From NCBI GenBank assembly GCA_039545355.1, contig BCJJ01000001.1, forward strand, positions 1,114,570 through 1,178,569: a stretch of 64,000 bases of DNA. The letters run 5' to 3'. A program made the translations under genes and the position numbers. This DNA is from Trichosporon coremiiforme. Lineage: Eukaryota > Basidiomycota > Tremellomycetes > Trichosporonales > Trichosporonaceae. Below, in pieces: positions 1-12,777 of the stretch (positions are counted from its first letter, which is position 1; each line of letters starts with the position of its first letter). The notes below the pieces were generated by a model that saw only the letters and a list, made by a program, of their open reading frames with translations, did no database searches and had not been told where the DNA came from.

Positions 1-395
1 GCCGATAAACGCCAGCGAGGACAACAGGGACGTCCGTAGAGGCGTCAGTGCCCACTTCCCATCCTTCTCGTCGCCAAACTGGTTCAGGAAGCCCTGTGGG
101 TTAGTCATTTTCCTGTGCAGACGGATAAAATGGCTCAAACCCTTCAGCCACCACCGTTAGAGTTGACTGGCGGCTTGCACGGGCAGAGTTCCGGGCCGAA
201 CGCAAGTGCACTACTCACGGGCATTGCAAGGATACCTCCGAATGAACCAGTGTCCTGTACGTTAGAGGAAACTAGCCCCCAGACATAGCGCGCTATACTC
301 ACGAAGCCGAAAAGCATGTCGCCGACGACAAGGCAGAAGCAGCTAAATACCAGCATAGGCGTCCATGCCTTCCAAGCAGTTCGGACGCGGCCCAT
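1..395 (-). CDS. MFS sugar transporter, 5' end only (partial)
   Basis: The N-terminal part of a sugar-porter MFS protein, a plasma-membrane transporter; the gene runs off the left edge. Three exons are readable on the minus strand: 395-303, 254-219 and 93-1, all phase 0, with GTGAGT donors and a CTAAC box before the last acceptor. Joined, they give a first hydrophobic helix followed by FGFDTGSFGGILAMP and then GFLNQFG, the usual TM1/loop signature of fungal hexose and quinate transporters (LFGYDTG..GGILAM..F..FG). The middle exon is only 36 nt. The substrate cannot be deduced because most of the protein is outside the window. The ATG at 395 leaves a very short cytosolic N-terminus, so an upstream coding exon is possible. 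Confidence 0.8.
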
Positions 396-3300
396 GTTGT
401 CGTTGTGTGCTGCCGACTATTGTGTATCAGAAGCGAGCGTGGTTACCAGTCGACGCTGTCCTTATGTGCTCGACTTTGGACGCAAGCTTGACGCGCCGAA
501 CTCGCGCGCAACTTGAACAAGCAATAGCGTGATGAACCAGATGTTTGATGAGCGGCGAGAACGGCGAGCAACTTGCCAAGCTATTATGGCTTTGGATCTT
601 TCGGTCGGCTGAGATCAACCAAACCGAGGTGATGTCGCAAGCGGTGCGCCCCTTCGGCCTGGACAAGCTTGAAAGCAGTCAATGCAGTCTCGAAGGGCGC
701 GCCGCTGTGGGCGATGTCATGGTATATGTAGGGAGTTAATGTCGAAGGGACATGGTGGTAAATGTCGGTAGCTTGGTGGATGAGCGTGCAAGGTGAAATT
801 GAGTTGGCCGAGTAATTCAGAGGAGTTCGTCTAGGGAGACTAGGCTAGCCAAGATTGAGGTACCGAGGGTAGCCAGAGAGGGAAGGGAGGGAAGGGAGAG
901 GGATGGAATGCTGAGTGCTTGGATGTGGAGTGCGGGCCAGGCGCCCGAGCCGAGCGGCGAAGCTGCAATCTCCATAATGAAACCCAAAACCTTGGCTCGA
1001 ACCGCGTCATGGATCATGGACAGTCGAGGTGATGTGCGCAAGGTGGTCGGGGTCGAGATTCGACAACAGACATCGCTTCGCCGCTTCCGAGTCTTCTGGC
1101 GATCTTGCGCGCCTCTTGCTCTGACGGGTTTGCTCTGTCCAGACGGTTCAGACACGATCCAAAGGGCGATGCAAGACATAAATTTAGTTCCGAACCAGTA
1201 AACCTCGACGGGCATTCAGCCAACGAGCGAGCGCTCTCTCCATTAACTTTAGTCCGCTGTTACGCAATCCAACTTACCCATCTTATCGCACGAGCTATGT
1301 CATTCGTTGGCCCCGCCGTCTCCCGCATCCTAGGAACCTCAAACCCTCCGCTGGAGTCGCGAGATCGCAGCGTCGTACTTGCCTGAACCGGCTTTGACGA
1401 GCTCAAGTCCGACTTATTTAAAATAAGTCTCCTCGGACTCGGTCCAGCTAGTTCGGAGCACTGGGGACAGAGATCTGGGGCCGAGGGACCTACCGTCACC
1501 TGACTTCGAGCATCCAATGTCCATTTCACCATACCTTTCGTCCTCGGACCGAGTCACCTGTTCCCGCGAAAGGCGTCAGGCACTGTTGTTGAGGGACGGA
1601 GAAAACGCGTGTGCAGTTGCGACCGCCGAACCCGGTCGCTTGCAGTCGACAACGGAAGTAGGTCGGCCGCTGGACATGGGGTGCGAAGAACTGCGAGAGG
1701 TGTACGCAACCGCGTTGCTGATGTCATCCTTAATTAGAGACCAGCCAACCTTGTACAAGTGCCAGAGAATTCAACACAATCGTTGCAATTCATCGTGCTT
1801 GAAGCCTCTTGAACGCTGAGTAGGCTCGAGCTCAAGCACAAAAGGAACGTGGTTCCTCCCGCAGTTGAGACGCTCATCCATGGTGAACCCTCCTCATGGC
1901 TGTTCCCATAAAATGGTCCGCGGTGCCCAAAGAGAAGGTCGGCGATGGGGAAGGTCCCTGCGACGAGCCCGTGGGGAAGAGATTGAGATACCGAGGATCG
2001 TGCAGGGGCGATGGTCCCATGCTGTCGTACATGTCGCGGCCGGTCAGGTAATTGGTTCGGCCAAGGAGAGAGGTTGCGTCCAGATGACCGCTGTGGCATC
2101 GTGAGTCCCGCGGGGTAGACAGACACTTTGATGGACAGGGAAGCCGACGCTGACCTTGGAGAGTGGGACGTGCAAAGGGGGTTGGGCTGCAAAGCGGATG
2201 GCGATGAGGGCGCGGAAATATCCAGAGTGAGAGTATGCTGTAGCAAGGCAATGTCAGATGAGAAAAAGAGTAGTAGTGGTGCGTGTGCATATTGGAGCGC
2301 GCAACACTTAAGACGATGTGGGTGCATGCGGTGCACATCGGCACATTGGATAGTAACGGTCGCAGAACCAAGGCTCCGGATCGCCGCCAGTGAACTACGG
2401 TCGCTCGGCTCGCTATCCGCCGGGGCGTCTCAGGTCTCCGCCGGTTCAAGGCTGCGGACGGTGACGTACAGTGAAAGCTGGGTGCAGACCTTGCTTCGCC
2501 CGGAGCGTTATCAGATGACTCTAGCCAACCGCCATGCCTGACTCACGATGCGACGCATAGCACTGGCTAGCCGACCTCATGCATTCTAGAGATCCCCTAG
2601 TGCCTCCTCACCAGCTCACCGTCGGAGTGCTCGTGCGCATCCTAGACACCCTCGACACCCTCTCCTTCCCCAGGTTTGTCTTCCTCCAATTTCTGAACAT
2701 GCAGCTGCATTGGATATTCATCTTGTCGTTACAGCATTCAACACCATGACACAATACGTCACGCATTGCCTTCAGCCAGACTTCCCATCGGTCTTCCGTA
2801 GAGTGATTCCCACACAACAGAATGGACGTTGCAACAAATTGCGGAATCTGGCAATCGCCGGGCAGCCTCACGGCACCGAACCTTCTCCAAGTGAGCCAGT
2901 AGCCGGTGGGGATCAAGATGCTGCTTGAGATATCCCCTTTTGACGCAAGAGCCTGTGAAGAGCAGGCAACGGCCCACTGAGCCACTGAGCATTCCTCGTT
3001 GCTATTTCTGCCCTTCTGAACCGAAAGGTGAAGGTAAACCTGGGGATCTTCAGCAGCAATCAACTGCTCGTCAACCACTGAAGCACTCACTGTCGACCAC
3101 AGCGCAACCTACTCCATTCGACGCTGGCCCATCCCGCAAAGCTCGTCCGCTTCAGGAGCCGTGTCACAGCACGGGCGGGACATCCGGAGCAACATAGCTC
3201 CAGCCAGTCTCCCGAGCCAGTTATCAAGCTCATGCAACATTAACACCGACACCTGCCCGTGCACTTCCGCCTTCCGCACCCGCAGCAAGTGCAGGATGGT

Positions 3301-3779
3301 TGGATCGCAGGGTTTGTGGAGCTCTGGGCTCGCTTGTAGGTGCGCATGACCTCATGATCTTATTCGCTCGTCCGGCCCATTTCGAGCCCATGCCGATCCG
3401 AGGGCTGGAAGGGCTGTTGATCGGCAACCGTCCCAGGACCGAAATAGTAACTCGCTGCGACCAGTCTACAGGCATCGGCGACATTGCCGCACCACGCGTA
3501 CTCCAAAGGCATCTTACGAATCGAGCTAGGAGCTAGCTACTCGAGCCTAAAAGCGTTCTATCTATCTTGCATGTTGCAACTCTACACCAACAGCGCGCAG
3601 CCCACGCATTCTTCAATTCAGCGAGGAAGATCGACGCCACCATCGAAATCACACAATCACACTCGCTCGGCTCGCGCCCGAGATAGGGCTGGCCTCAACT
3701 TCGCCTCGCTCGGCACGGCGACACCGTCGACCCGGCTGAATACTCGTCCCCCAAGTCACCAGATCGGATACATAAGTTC
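396..3779. other. Long intergenic region without a supportable gene
   Basis: About 3.4 kb separates the transporter start from the sulfatase. Only short open frames occur, none with a recognisable family motif. A purine-rich tract (GGGAAGGGAGGGAAGGG-like) lies at about 875-905. The least unlikely coding stretch is on the minus strand around 2610-3200, where an open frame of about 100 codons is flanked by intron-like signals (a GTGAGT and a GTTGACGAGCAG near 3065-3100), and a second minus-strand frame ends near 1874. Neither could be joined into a convincing protein. It may hold promoters, untranslated leaders, a non-coding transcript or a decayed gene. Confidence 0.5.
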
Positions 3780-6027
3780 ATGCCGACCTCAGCATCCCCT
3801 CCATCCGCTCCCATGACGCGCGACCGGCGCCCAAACATCCTCCTCATCGTCGCGGACGACCTGGTGAGTGCCTCCGAACCTGTCGGGGTCGTCTCCGTCA
3901 GCGTTCGAGCCGGAATTCGCCATCTGGTTATCTCCGCGAGAGTTTGGCGCTGACGACAGGGCTTCAGCGACATCGCGCCATTCGGGGCGGAGATCGCGAC
4001 ACCAGCGCTGAACGAGCTGGCTGATGATGGTATGCGGCTGCTGAACTATCACACGGCCGCGGCGTGCTCGCCGACGAGGGCGATGATCATGTCCGGCACC
4101 GACGCGCACCTCGGGGGTCTCGGCTGCCTGCTAGAGTACAAGTGCGACGAGCAGGGTCAGAAGCGCTGGAACGGCAAGGCTGGGCATGAGGGCTTCCTCA
4201 ACTACGAGGTCGCGGCGCTTCCGGAAGTCTTACAGGACAACGGGTACTACACCTTCATGAGTGGAAAGGTGAGTCGCAGCTTCCCTTCGGTGATCCCGAG
4301 CTGACCCGGTTCTTCCCTCCCTCTCCACTCTCCTTTCCGACGTTGCGCCTCCTTTCCAATTCAGTGGCACTTGGGGTTACGACCAGAGCATGGACCGAGC
4401 GCGCGTGGCTTCGACCACTCCTTCGCGATGCTGCCAGGCTGCTGCAATCACTATGGGTGGGAGCCTGTACTCGATGCCGGTGAGGCGGGGAACAAGGTCG
4501 GCGGCCGGCCGATCCACGCCGAGGACGGACGGCATGTCTGCATCCCGCCGAACACAACGAACGATCCGAACGGCTTCTACTCCAGCGACTACTATGCTGA
4601 CAAGTTCATCGAGTACCTCGACGAGCGCCCGAAGAACAAGCCCTGGTTCGGGTTCCTCTCCTTCACGGCGCCCCACTGGCCTCTCCAGGCGCCGAAGGCT
4701 GTACGCGATAAGTGAGTCTTGCAGCTGTTGTAGTTTTGAAGCTAATCGACAGGTACAAGGGAAAGTATGACGGCGGACCCGACGTTCTGCGGACAGAGAG
4801 ACTGGCGAAGTTGAAGGAGCTCGGGATCATCCCGCCAGACGTCAAGGCGCACGACGTCGTGGCGCCGGAAGTCTCCCCATGGGCCGAGATGAGCGAGTAC
4901 GAGCGCGCGTGTTCCTCGCGTGCAATGGGGACGTACGCCGCGATGGTGGAGTGCATGGACATCGCGATTGGGCGGGTGTTCGAGCGCCTGAAGGCTGTGG
5001 GCGAATGGGACGACACTCTCGTCGTGTTCATGTCAGATAACGGCGCGGAGGGCGCCGCGATCGAGGCGATCCCGGTGCTTGGGGACAACATCCGTGAAGC
5101 GGTTGCCAAGTACTACGACAACTCGATCGAAAACATCGGCGAGTGGAACAGCTACACCTGGTAAGTTGCGATGAGCCGGCCGAACTGAACCCCAGGCTCG
5201 GACCACTGTGGGCGCAGGCATCGACTGCCCCGTCGAGACTCTACAAGTGCTTCCCGTCCGAAGGCGGAATTCTCGTCCCCGCTATTGTGAAGCCGCCGCG
5301 GGGCAGTTTGGCGAACATGAAGCCCGGAAGCTTCTCTCGGGCATTTACGACGTGCATGGACCTGGCGCCAACGGCACTCGAGCTCGCCGGTATCACGTTA
5401 CCGCCAGCGCCGGCGGACGCGCCTGTGCAGTCCGAAGGCGTTGCCGAGGTCGAGTTCGAGAAGCCGGGGCGGTACACAGGAGTAGAGGCTGAGGCGGTCG
5501 CAAAGGTGCCGGGGAAGGGGCGAGTGTACCACCGCGGGCGGGCAGTGTACGCGATGACGGGCAAGTCATGGATGCGCTGGTTCGGCCGCGGCGAGTCGGC
5601 AGGGGACACGGAGGAGTGGGCAGTGTACCCACCGACAGAGCCGGTGGGCTGGGAGCTGCAGGCGATGGCGGCCTTAAGGCTGGGCGACTGGAAGATCGTG
5701 CACCTCCGCGCGTCCCATGGGGGGAAGGCTCATCCGTGGCGCTGGCCGGGTCCGTCGGGACAAGACGATCCCCAAGGCTGGGAGCTGTTCGACGTTGCCG
5801 CCGATCCGGGCGAGACGCGAGACCTGAGCTACGAGCATCCCGAGAAGTTTGCCGAGCTGTTAAGGCATTGGGAGGCGTACTGTGCCGAGTTTGGGCTGGT
5901 GTGGGGCGAGCACGCGATGGATGACGGGCTCTCACGTGAGGAGGCGGAGAAGTGGCACGACTACGACCCCGAGATGCAGAAGGGATGGATCGTGACGAAG
6001 GAGGGCGGGCAGCCCGATTTCAAGTAG
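3780..6027 (+). CDS. Arylsulfatase (type I, formylglycine-dependent)
   Basis: Hydrolyses sulfate esters; fungal members serve sulfur scavenging or detoxification. Five exons: 3813-3863 (or from the in-frame ATG at 3780), 3960-4268, 4365-4711, 4753-5160, 5196-6027, giving 648 aa from the inner ATG and 659 from the outer. The start RPNILLIVADDLGFSD supplies the metal-binding Asp pair. C-S-P-T-R (Cys53 from the inner ATG) is the C-x-P-S/T-R site oxidised to formylglycine. SGKWHLG and a HWPLQAP segment hold catalytic Lys and His, and DNGAEG the later metal ligands. SYTW...WAQASTAPSRLYK is typical of bacterial-type arylsulfatases. No signal peptide is visible at either start, so it is probably intracellular. 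The four introns are ordinary for this genome, so any bacterial ancestry would be old. Confidence 0.93.
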
Positions 6028-6246
6028 TCATGGAATGCAATGTATCGTTCGTTCATGGTTGCATGGGAAGAGCCGACATATCGCTCCAGTACCGCTCCGG
6101 CCCCGTTCCGCAGCGGAGATGGCGGCAGTTGGAGGGTCAGGGTACCCGGCGACAGCCGAGTGATAACCGCGCTGTGCCGGTGGGGAAGCTACAAAACGTC
6201 ACTCGTGCTTGAATCGCGGACCCCATCCCCCAACAACAGCAGCGAC

Positions 6247-7083
6247 ATGCCCCTCACCCTCGACTTCAGCGGCAAGCTCGTGCTCGTCACCGGCGGCGGG
6301 CGCGGGATCGGGTGGGCGATCACGAGCGCATTGGCCAGGGCCGGCGCCGACGTCGCGATCACGTACACCTCGACCGATCCCAGCGAGAAGGCAGCGGCGC
6401 TTTCATCCGAATGTGGAGTCCAGGTCACGGCATTCAAGTGTGAAGTCACGCGGAGCGGCGAGGTCGACGCGGCCGTCGAGGCGGTCGAGCAGGCGTACGG
6501 CCGTCAAGTCGACATTGGCATCGCGAACGCAGGCGTCGCGCTCTGGAAGGGTGCGCACGAGAACACAGACGATGAGTTCAAGCACATCTTCGACGTGAAC
6601 ACTTTTGGACCGTACTACCTCGCCCGCGCTTTGGTGCGGTCCTGGCTCGGCCTTCCCGTTGGTCTCGCTCCGGACGCCGCTTCGAGCGACATCTCAGCGC
6701 CGAAGAAGCTCAGCAAGCAGATCCTGTTCGTGAGCTCGATCTCGGCGCTGGTAGCTATGGCGCCGCAGAAGCAGGCGGCCTACAATGCCTCCAAGGGCGC
6801 GGTCACTATGCTCGCGAAGAGCCTCGCGGGCGAGTGGGCACATTTGGGGATTACTGTCAACAGTGTGTCTCCTGGATACGTCGAGACGGACATGATTGCG
6901 AACCCGCCAGAGGACTGTAAGGACTGGGTCCGCGAGTGGGAGCGCCGCACGCCGACGGGCACGTTTGCGACGCCGGACCAGATTGGAGAGTTCGTTGCGT
7001 GTCTCGTGTCCGGACGCATGGGCGGGATGGGATTCATGACGGGCAGCGACGTTGTGGTGGACGGCGGATACACCATCTTCTAA
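6247..7083 (+). CDS. Short-chain dehydrogenase/reductase (classical SDR)
   Basis: NAD(P)-dependent oxidoreductase of 278 aa, in a single exon. The Rossmann motif is TGGGRGIG (residues 15-22), followed by the NAG of IANAG, a Ser in FVSSIS and the catalytic pair Y179-N-A-S-K183. It ends in a GSDVVVDGGYTIF tail typical of polyol/sorbose-reductase-like fungal SDRs (arabinitol or mannitol dehydrogenase relatives). An in-frame ATG at 6040 exists, but the 69 extra codons look like non-coding leader, and the family starts a few residues before the first beta strand, so 6247 was chosen. It follows the sulfatase on the same strand after 219 bp. The substrate is unknown. Confidence 0.9.
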   Translation: MPLTLDFSGKLVLVTGGGRGIGWAITSALARAGADVAITYTSTDPSEKAAALSSECGVQVTAFKCEVTRSGEVDAAVEAVEQAYGRQVDIGIANAGVALWKGAHENTDDEFKHIFDVNTFGPYYLARALVRSWLGLPVGLAPDAASSDISAPKKLSKQILFVSSISALVAMAPQKQAAYNASKGAVTMLAKSLAGEWAHLGITVNSVSPGYVETDMIANPPEDCKDWVREWERRTPTGTFATPDQIGEFVACLVSGRMGGMGFMTGSDVVVDGGYTIF

Positions 7084-7673
7084 TCGCAGCTCCGATCAGA
7101 TAGGACAGTAGGACATAGACACGTAGACGTAGACAGTGAAGAGGTCATGTACCTGATGCAAGAAGCTTGAGACGGTGCCGTGGCGCTGGGAGTCGGCTTG
7201 GCGCGGTGGTGTCTCTACGTCTCTACGGCCTGGACCGCGCGGCGAATGATGAGCAGAGTAAGCAGAGCACCTTTTCACGGTTTCACATAGAGCGGTCACG
7301 GGCAAGGAGGGTCGGATTAGACCGATGTCATGATTCCTATTGGGTATTGTAATAGGGACGCGCGGGCAATTATGAAGCGGCCCATGACTTGAAGCAAAGT
7401 GACCAGGCGATAGCGCAGCGTCTCCGCGTCGTCTCGTCGTATTTTGCTCCCGCCCTAAGTCCACCAAGGATGCATGAGCCGGTGCACTGGAGCACGTACA
7501 CCAGGTGACATTGCGAATGTCTTTGCATCCATATCTCTCCCTCTACACGACTCTGCGACCCACCCTCCCCACTCCTTTTCACCCTCTTCAACGTCTGCGA
7601 CACTCCTTCGCCCGCCATCAGCTCCGCCTCGACTCCCCACGACAAGATCGGCCCCACAGGGAATGCAGCGGCG
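7084..7673. other. Intergenic, SDR to DOA10
   Basis: Terminator and promoter space between two plus-strand genes. A pyrimidine-rich stretch (7530-7600) precedes the DOA10 ATG, as is common in fungal promoters. No gene or repeat was seen. Confidence 0.5.
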
Positions 7674-10600
7674 ATGAGCATCGAGGAAGAGGAGGGTCAG
7701 TATTTGTTGCCACTTGGCTTTCCCGTGACCAGTGGGACAATTTCACTACCAGCTGCCATGTCCGAGCTACCCTAGCTGACGGAACAGACCTCTGCCGCGT
7801 CTGCCGCTCCGACGCCGACGACGGAAACCCCCTCATCTACCCGTGCAAGTGCTCGGGGTCGATGCGATATGTCCACTCGGACTGGTGAGTATGACATGCC
7901 TCCAACTTCAACTTTAGCCGCCTCCGGCAACGCGGGCCGTGATGGACTCAACATGGGACATTGGCGTTGGATCGCCTGACCGACCCGCAACACCCCGCAC
8001 CAGGTGTACTGCAACGACAACATCATGAGTCGCATGCTGCGCGGCGGTCTGTCCACCAGCTGCGCACACTTTCTACACCCTCCACCCTCCACCCGATCGC
8101 GTGCGCAGCGCCAAGCGCCCGGTGCTCGCCCCACCTTCCCCTCTCCCGCGTCCGCGTCGGCTAGCCCAAACGCCCCTCACACTTCAAGCTAACACCTAGC
8201 CTTCAGGAATGGCTTTCCCACTCGCGCCAGCGGCATTGTGAAATCTGCGGACACGCCTACACGTTCACGAAAGGTGAGTCGTGCAATCGCACGCAAACGC
8301 TTCGCGCTGCGCGCTGCGCTGCGCTGGACATGCGCGGAGTCGACATGAAATGTAATGTCTGGAGCGGCGTGCCAGTGAAGCGCTTGATGTCTCAAGCTGA
8401 TGGAGATTCTGCGTAGCTGACAGACAGTCTATCCTGCTTCCTTACCGTCTGCGATCCCATTCATCGTCTATGTCCGCCAGTCCATCTTCATCGGGGGCCG
8501 CTTCTGCTGGCGTATCCTCCGCGCGTGCATCGCCATCATCTCGTGGCTCGTCGTACTTCCGATCGTGACCATGGTGACGCTGCGTACGATCATGGCAGCC
8601 GTCGACTTTGCGTGAGTTGCCGCAAACTAGTCCCTCAAAGCTGACATTCAGCACCTCCTCCCCCGTTGCGTACGGACTGCGAACTGTCATCTCGGACAGC
8701 CACCAGGATCTCAACACGACGCTCCAGTTCAAGTCGACGACGGCGAATCTGACGGGGCGTCAGAGTGTTCTCGCTCTCGTCGCCGGCAACGGCACGTACG
8801 CCGACATCGTCCCCTCTCTCGTCTCGCGGTACAACGGCGATTTCACCAATATCGTCCCGTTCGTGTTCCGCGGCCAGATCGTCGCCATCTCGGTCGCCGC
8901 CGGTCTCATTGGTCTCATCCTTATTCGCGAGTGGATCGGGCAGCTTGACTGGCAGCCGCGCCCTCCCGTCGAGGACGAGGGCGAGCTGCGCCCCGAGGAC
9001 TGGGTGTTCCGGAATGGACGTGCGATTCGCAAGACCGACTACGACTTCACGCGCCCTAGACGGCGGCATCGCCATGCTGGACCAGCGATCAAAGAAGAGC
9101 CGGCAGGGGAGCAGCCTCGGGGCCGAGACGCGCTGCCACAACCACGGATCGAGATCGGCCAGCCGCAGTTCGGTGACGACGCCTACCCGCCACCGCGGCC
9201 TTCACCGTCGCATGTCGCGTTCGCTGCTCCCGAGCAGCTCGGTGAGGAGCCGTTCTGGGGCTACGTCAGGGACAACGACAAGGGCAAGGAGCCGGAGCGT
9301 CCGAATGGCACGACGGAGCCCGAGGTCGAGGCTGGACCGTCTCGACCTGCCGCCGATGTCCCGCACGATGTATCCGGCAGCACGACACCGGGCAACAAGG
9401 AGCTAGGCTGGCGACTACAAGACGCTCTGGAGAATCCCGCCGAGCGCCCGTACGCCGGACTGTCGCCTGGCGGTCCCGGCTACGAGAGCCCTCATGGCAC
9501 CGCCTACCCGCAGTCGCCACAGAGCGAGGTTGCCGAGTCCTCGACTTCCGCAGCCGCCGAAACCCGTCCTCAGCCCCCGCCACTGGAGGAGCACGACTCA
9601 CTAGAGACTATTCACTCTGCTGGAAGTAGACCCGATTCGAGCCCGGACTTTAGGCGAGCCTCGGACCCCGGACCGCCAACTACCGAGTCACCTCGGCCGC
9701 CGCAGCGGCAGTACGGCAGCAACTCCGGCTTCCCGGTCGAGATCATCTTCGAGTCACCCCCGACGTCCCCGTCCGAGAAGACCGAGCCGTTTGGCGAGAA
9801 CGGCGAGGCGTCCAGCAAGGTCCTCCTCGATGAGGCCACTGCCGATTCGCCTGTCCCTCCAACGCCCGCGATCATCCAGACGCCCGCGGACGACCAGTCG
9901 CCGGACGGATACCCGTTCCACCCCATCGAGGAGCCCCAGCCCGCGGCCATGGAGGCGATCGACGGAGAACTGGACGAGTGGACGGACGCTGGTGACGCTG
10001 ACGGCGAGGTTGACGGAGACGTTGAGGGTCTGGAGGACGAGATTGACGAGATGCACGACGAGCGCATCCGTGACTTGATCGTGGCTCGCGACGCCAACCC
10101 CCTCGGTGCTCGTGACCGTTTGGCTGAGATCGCCGACCTCCGCGCCGAGATTGACATGATGGCCGCGGGCGACCTGCCGCCCGAGGACGAGGACGACCGA
10201 CCGCTCGATGCTGATGACTGGGACGGCATCCTTGAGGTCATCGGTTTCATCGGTCCGTTGACCGGCCTCGTCCACAACCATGTCTTTGTCTCTGTCGCCA
10301 TGTCGTGCACTCTCACCTTCCTCGTTGGCCTCCCCGTCGCCATCGGCAAGCTGTTCCTCGCCATCGACCCGCTGCGCGGCTCGCGTGACCTGTCGTTGCT
10401 GCTTCTCCGCTCTCTGGTCTTCGTCGCCGATGGTCTATTATCGCTTGTCCTGACGGTCGCGCGCGAAATTCTCAACCTGCCCCGCCTTCTCGTTCGTCCC
10501 GCGTCGCAGATATTAGGCTCTATGGGTGTCCAGTTCAATCTCACCGACCCGACCATCAACCTGTCCACCCACTTCCTGACCAAGTCGTGGGACACGAACG

Positions 10601-12777
10601 CGACAATTGTGCCTGACTTCCCTTCCGGAGCCACGCCGGCTGGTCGTGTCTTCGACGGTCTCGAGCTGCTCGGCAGCTTTTGCTTCGAAGCGTACAAGGC
10701 TGTGCGCCTGCGCTTCGTGTCTATCGCTGCTTCGCCTGCCGTCATTGACCAGTTCTGGTGCCTTGTCACCGGCTACGCCATTTTCGCGAGCTTCCTGATC
10801 ATGATCGCAGTCCTTGACACTGCCCATCTCCTGAACATCAACGCTGCGATTATGGAGCGCGCCCGCGATGTTCAGGTCTTCCTCAAGGTCCTGTTCTTCA
10901 TGACGCTCGAGATGGTCATGTTCCCGCTGTTCGTTGGCGTTGTCATTGACCTCTGCACCATGCCCCTGTTCGGCGCGACCGTTGCTTCCCGCATCGCCCA
11001 CTACGGTCACCGCACCTTCGGATCGCTCTTCATCGCCTGGCTCATCGGTTCGATCTTCATGTTTTCCTTCGCCGCCTTCCTCACCCATATGAGGACCATC
11101 TGCCGCCAAGGCGCACTCTACTTCATCCGCGACCCCAGTGACCCCGCCCACTCGCCCGTCCGCGACTTCATGGAGCGCCCCGCGCTTGTCCAACTCCCCC
11201 GCCTCGCTGTCTCGGCAGTGATGTACTGTGTCATCGTCTTCACCATCTTTGGCACGATGCCGTACTTCATGTGGGCACTCGGGGCGACGACGTCGCTGTT
11301 CAGGGGCGTCCTCCCGCTGCGTTTAGAGCAGCGCCCACTCAGCAGCGTGCCCTTCGATCTCCTGTTCCTGCACCTGATCGTCCCTCCGTCATGGGAAGGA
11401 CTTAAGGTGTACACCCACGTGAAACAGGGCCTCGCGTTGTGGTGGCTGTTCGTCGTGCGCCAACTCGAGCTTAGTTCGCTCGTGTTCGGCGTTGACACGG
11501 GCAACCGCCCCATGTCTCGCTTCTCGCAGCTTGGATGGATTGTCGCCGACGCTGTCTGCCAGCGTGTCTTCGGCACCTACGACAACCGCGCGACCCCCGC
11601 CCGCGTCCCTAACAGTGATCGCATCGAGTTGCTCTCGCTCTCGGAGCGCCGCAAGGAGGGCATGTTCATTCTGCTCGACAGCAAAGGAGCGCCCCGCACG
11701 CCCGCCGACGAGATCAGGCTGCTGAAGCAGGACCGCGCCGCTCGCCGCGCTGGCCGCAACCCGAAGAGGGATTACACCGTCGTCAACCTGCCCGAGTTTT
11801 GGCGCACTAGAGTGTACGCCCTCTTCGCTTTGGCCATGCTGAGCGCCGCGGCGGTCGTTGCCACTGCCGTCCTCGTCCCTCTGTGCGTCGGCAGGATGGC
11901 CACGAAGATGGTTTTCCATGAGCAGATCTACGACGGCTATAACTGGATCGTCGGCGGCTACATCTGCTGGGGCTCGTACGCTCTTGGCAAAGACCTGCAG
12001 CGCCGCATCATCACGTATTCGCGGGCGCGCCGCATCCGCAAGTCGGGCACAAGCACTCGCGCCAAGCGCGTGATTCTCGCGCGCCTGTCGAACGTCTACG
12101 CCCTCGCGCTGCTGTACTTCGCTTTCCCCCTCCTCGTCGGTGTCAACTTTGAGCTCTTCATCGGCGTGCCTGCACGCTACGGCTTGGCTCGCGGCGTAAC
12201 GCCGGTTTTGCACCTGTGGGACGCTTGGGCGATGGGCGTCGCCTTCATTTCGATCTTCGTCGGCGTGATCGGCTTCGCCAACGAGGGCGGCAACCTGCCC
12301 CTCGCTGAGCGGTTCCGGGACGCGTTCAAGCACCCTCTGCACCAGCCGTTCATCCAGCTGAGCGAGTTTGTGCTGCCGATCCTCGCCGTCCTGCTCGTCC
12401 CGATCGCGGTCCCGTGGGCTGTGTTCCTCGGGGTGCGCACTGCGCTCGCTGGTCTGGGCCTCGCGGGCTTCTTGGACGGCACCGCGGCGTTCCGACTCAC
12501 GTACCCGCTGCTCTTCGTGCCGACGGCAGTGTTCCTGCTGCGGTGGCCCTTGCGCCGCCTGCTCAGCCGGGTCCGACAGTGGATGATTGACGCCGAGTAC
12601 GTCGTGTACGAGCGTGTAGAGAACTATGAGCCCGAAGCGGATGACGGCGGTAGCGAGTGGGAGGACGTGGACGCGGAGACAGACGGCGCGATGCGGCTAG
12701 GATGGCCCGGCCGACTTGGCGGAGAGGCGGGCGAGATTGAGCTCGGTGCTGCGCCCGCGCTCGAGGGCGTCGAGTAG
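7674..12777 (+). CDS. SSM4: ER/nuclear-membrane RING-CH E3 ubiquitin ligase (Doa10/MARCH6)
   Basis: A polytopic E3 of ER-associated degradation that ubiquitinates cytosolic, nuclear and membrane degrons with ER-bound E2 enzymes. Five exons: 7674-7695, 7788-7884, 8200-8273, 8428-8611, 8652-12777; 1500 aa. The start MSIEEEEDLCRVC leads directly into a complete RINGv domain (about residues 9-60): CRVC, PCKCSGS, then VHSDCLQEWL and CEICGH, giving C4HC3 spacing. The H-S-D-C-L segment is rebuilt exactly at the exon 2/3 junction, which supports the 315-nt intron between them. After the first hydrophobic pair comes a long acidic, Pro/Ser/Glu-rich insert (roughly residues 210-640), then about ten or more membrane helices with the conserved TEB4/Doa10 central region. 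The C-terminus is short and acidic. Length is close to yeast Doa10 (about 1300 aa) plus the insert. Confidence 0.95.

Noticed and set aside
6040..6246. Upstream in-frame start for the SDR at 6040
   Set aside because: The extra 69 residues have no SDR character, and the family starts just before the first beta strand, so 6247 is preferred.
7885..8199. Extra exon inside the 315-nt second intron of DOA10 (acceptor-like CAG near 8003)
   Set aside because: Reading on from that acceptor hits a stop in frame. Joining to 8200 instead restores the RINGv H-x-x-C-L-Q-E-W exactly.
9612..10769. A 385-codon open frame antisense to DOA10
   Set aside because: Ser/Arg-rich shadow frame. The plus strand encodes a coherent Doa10 protein.
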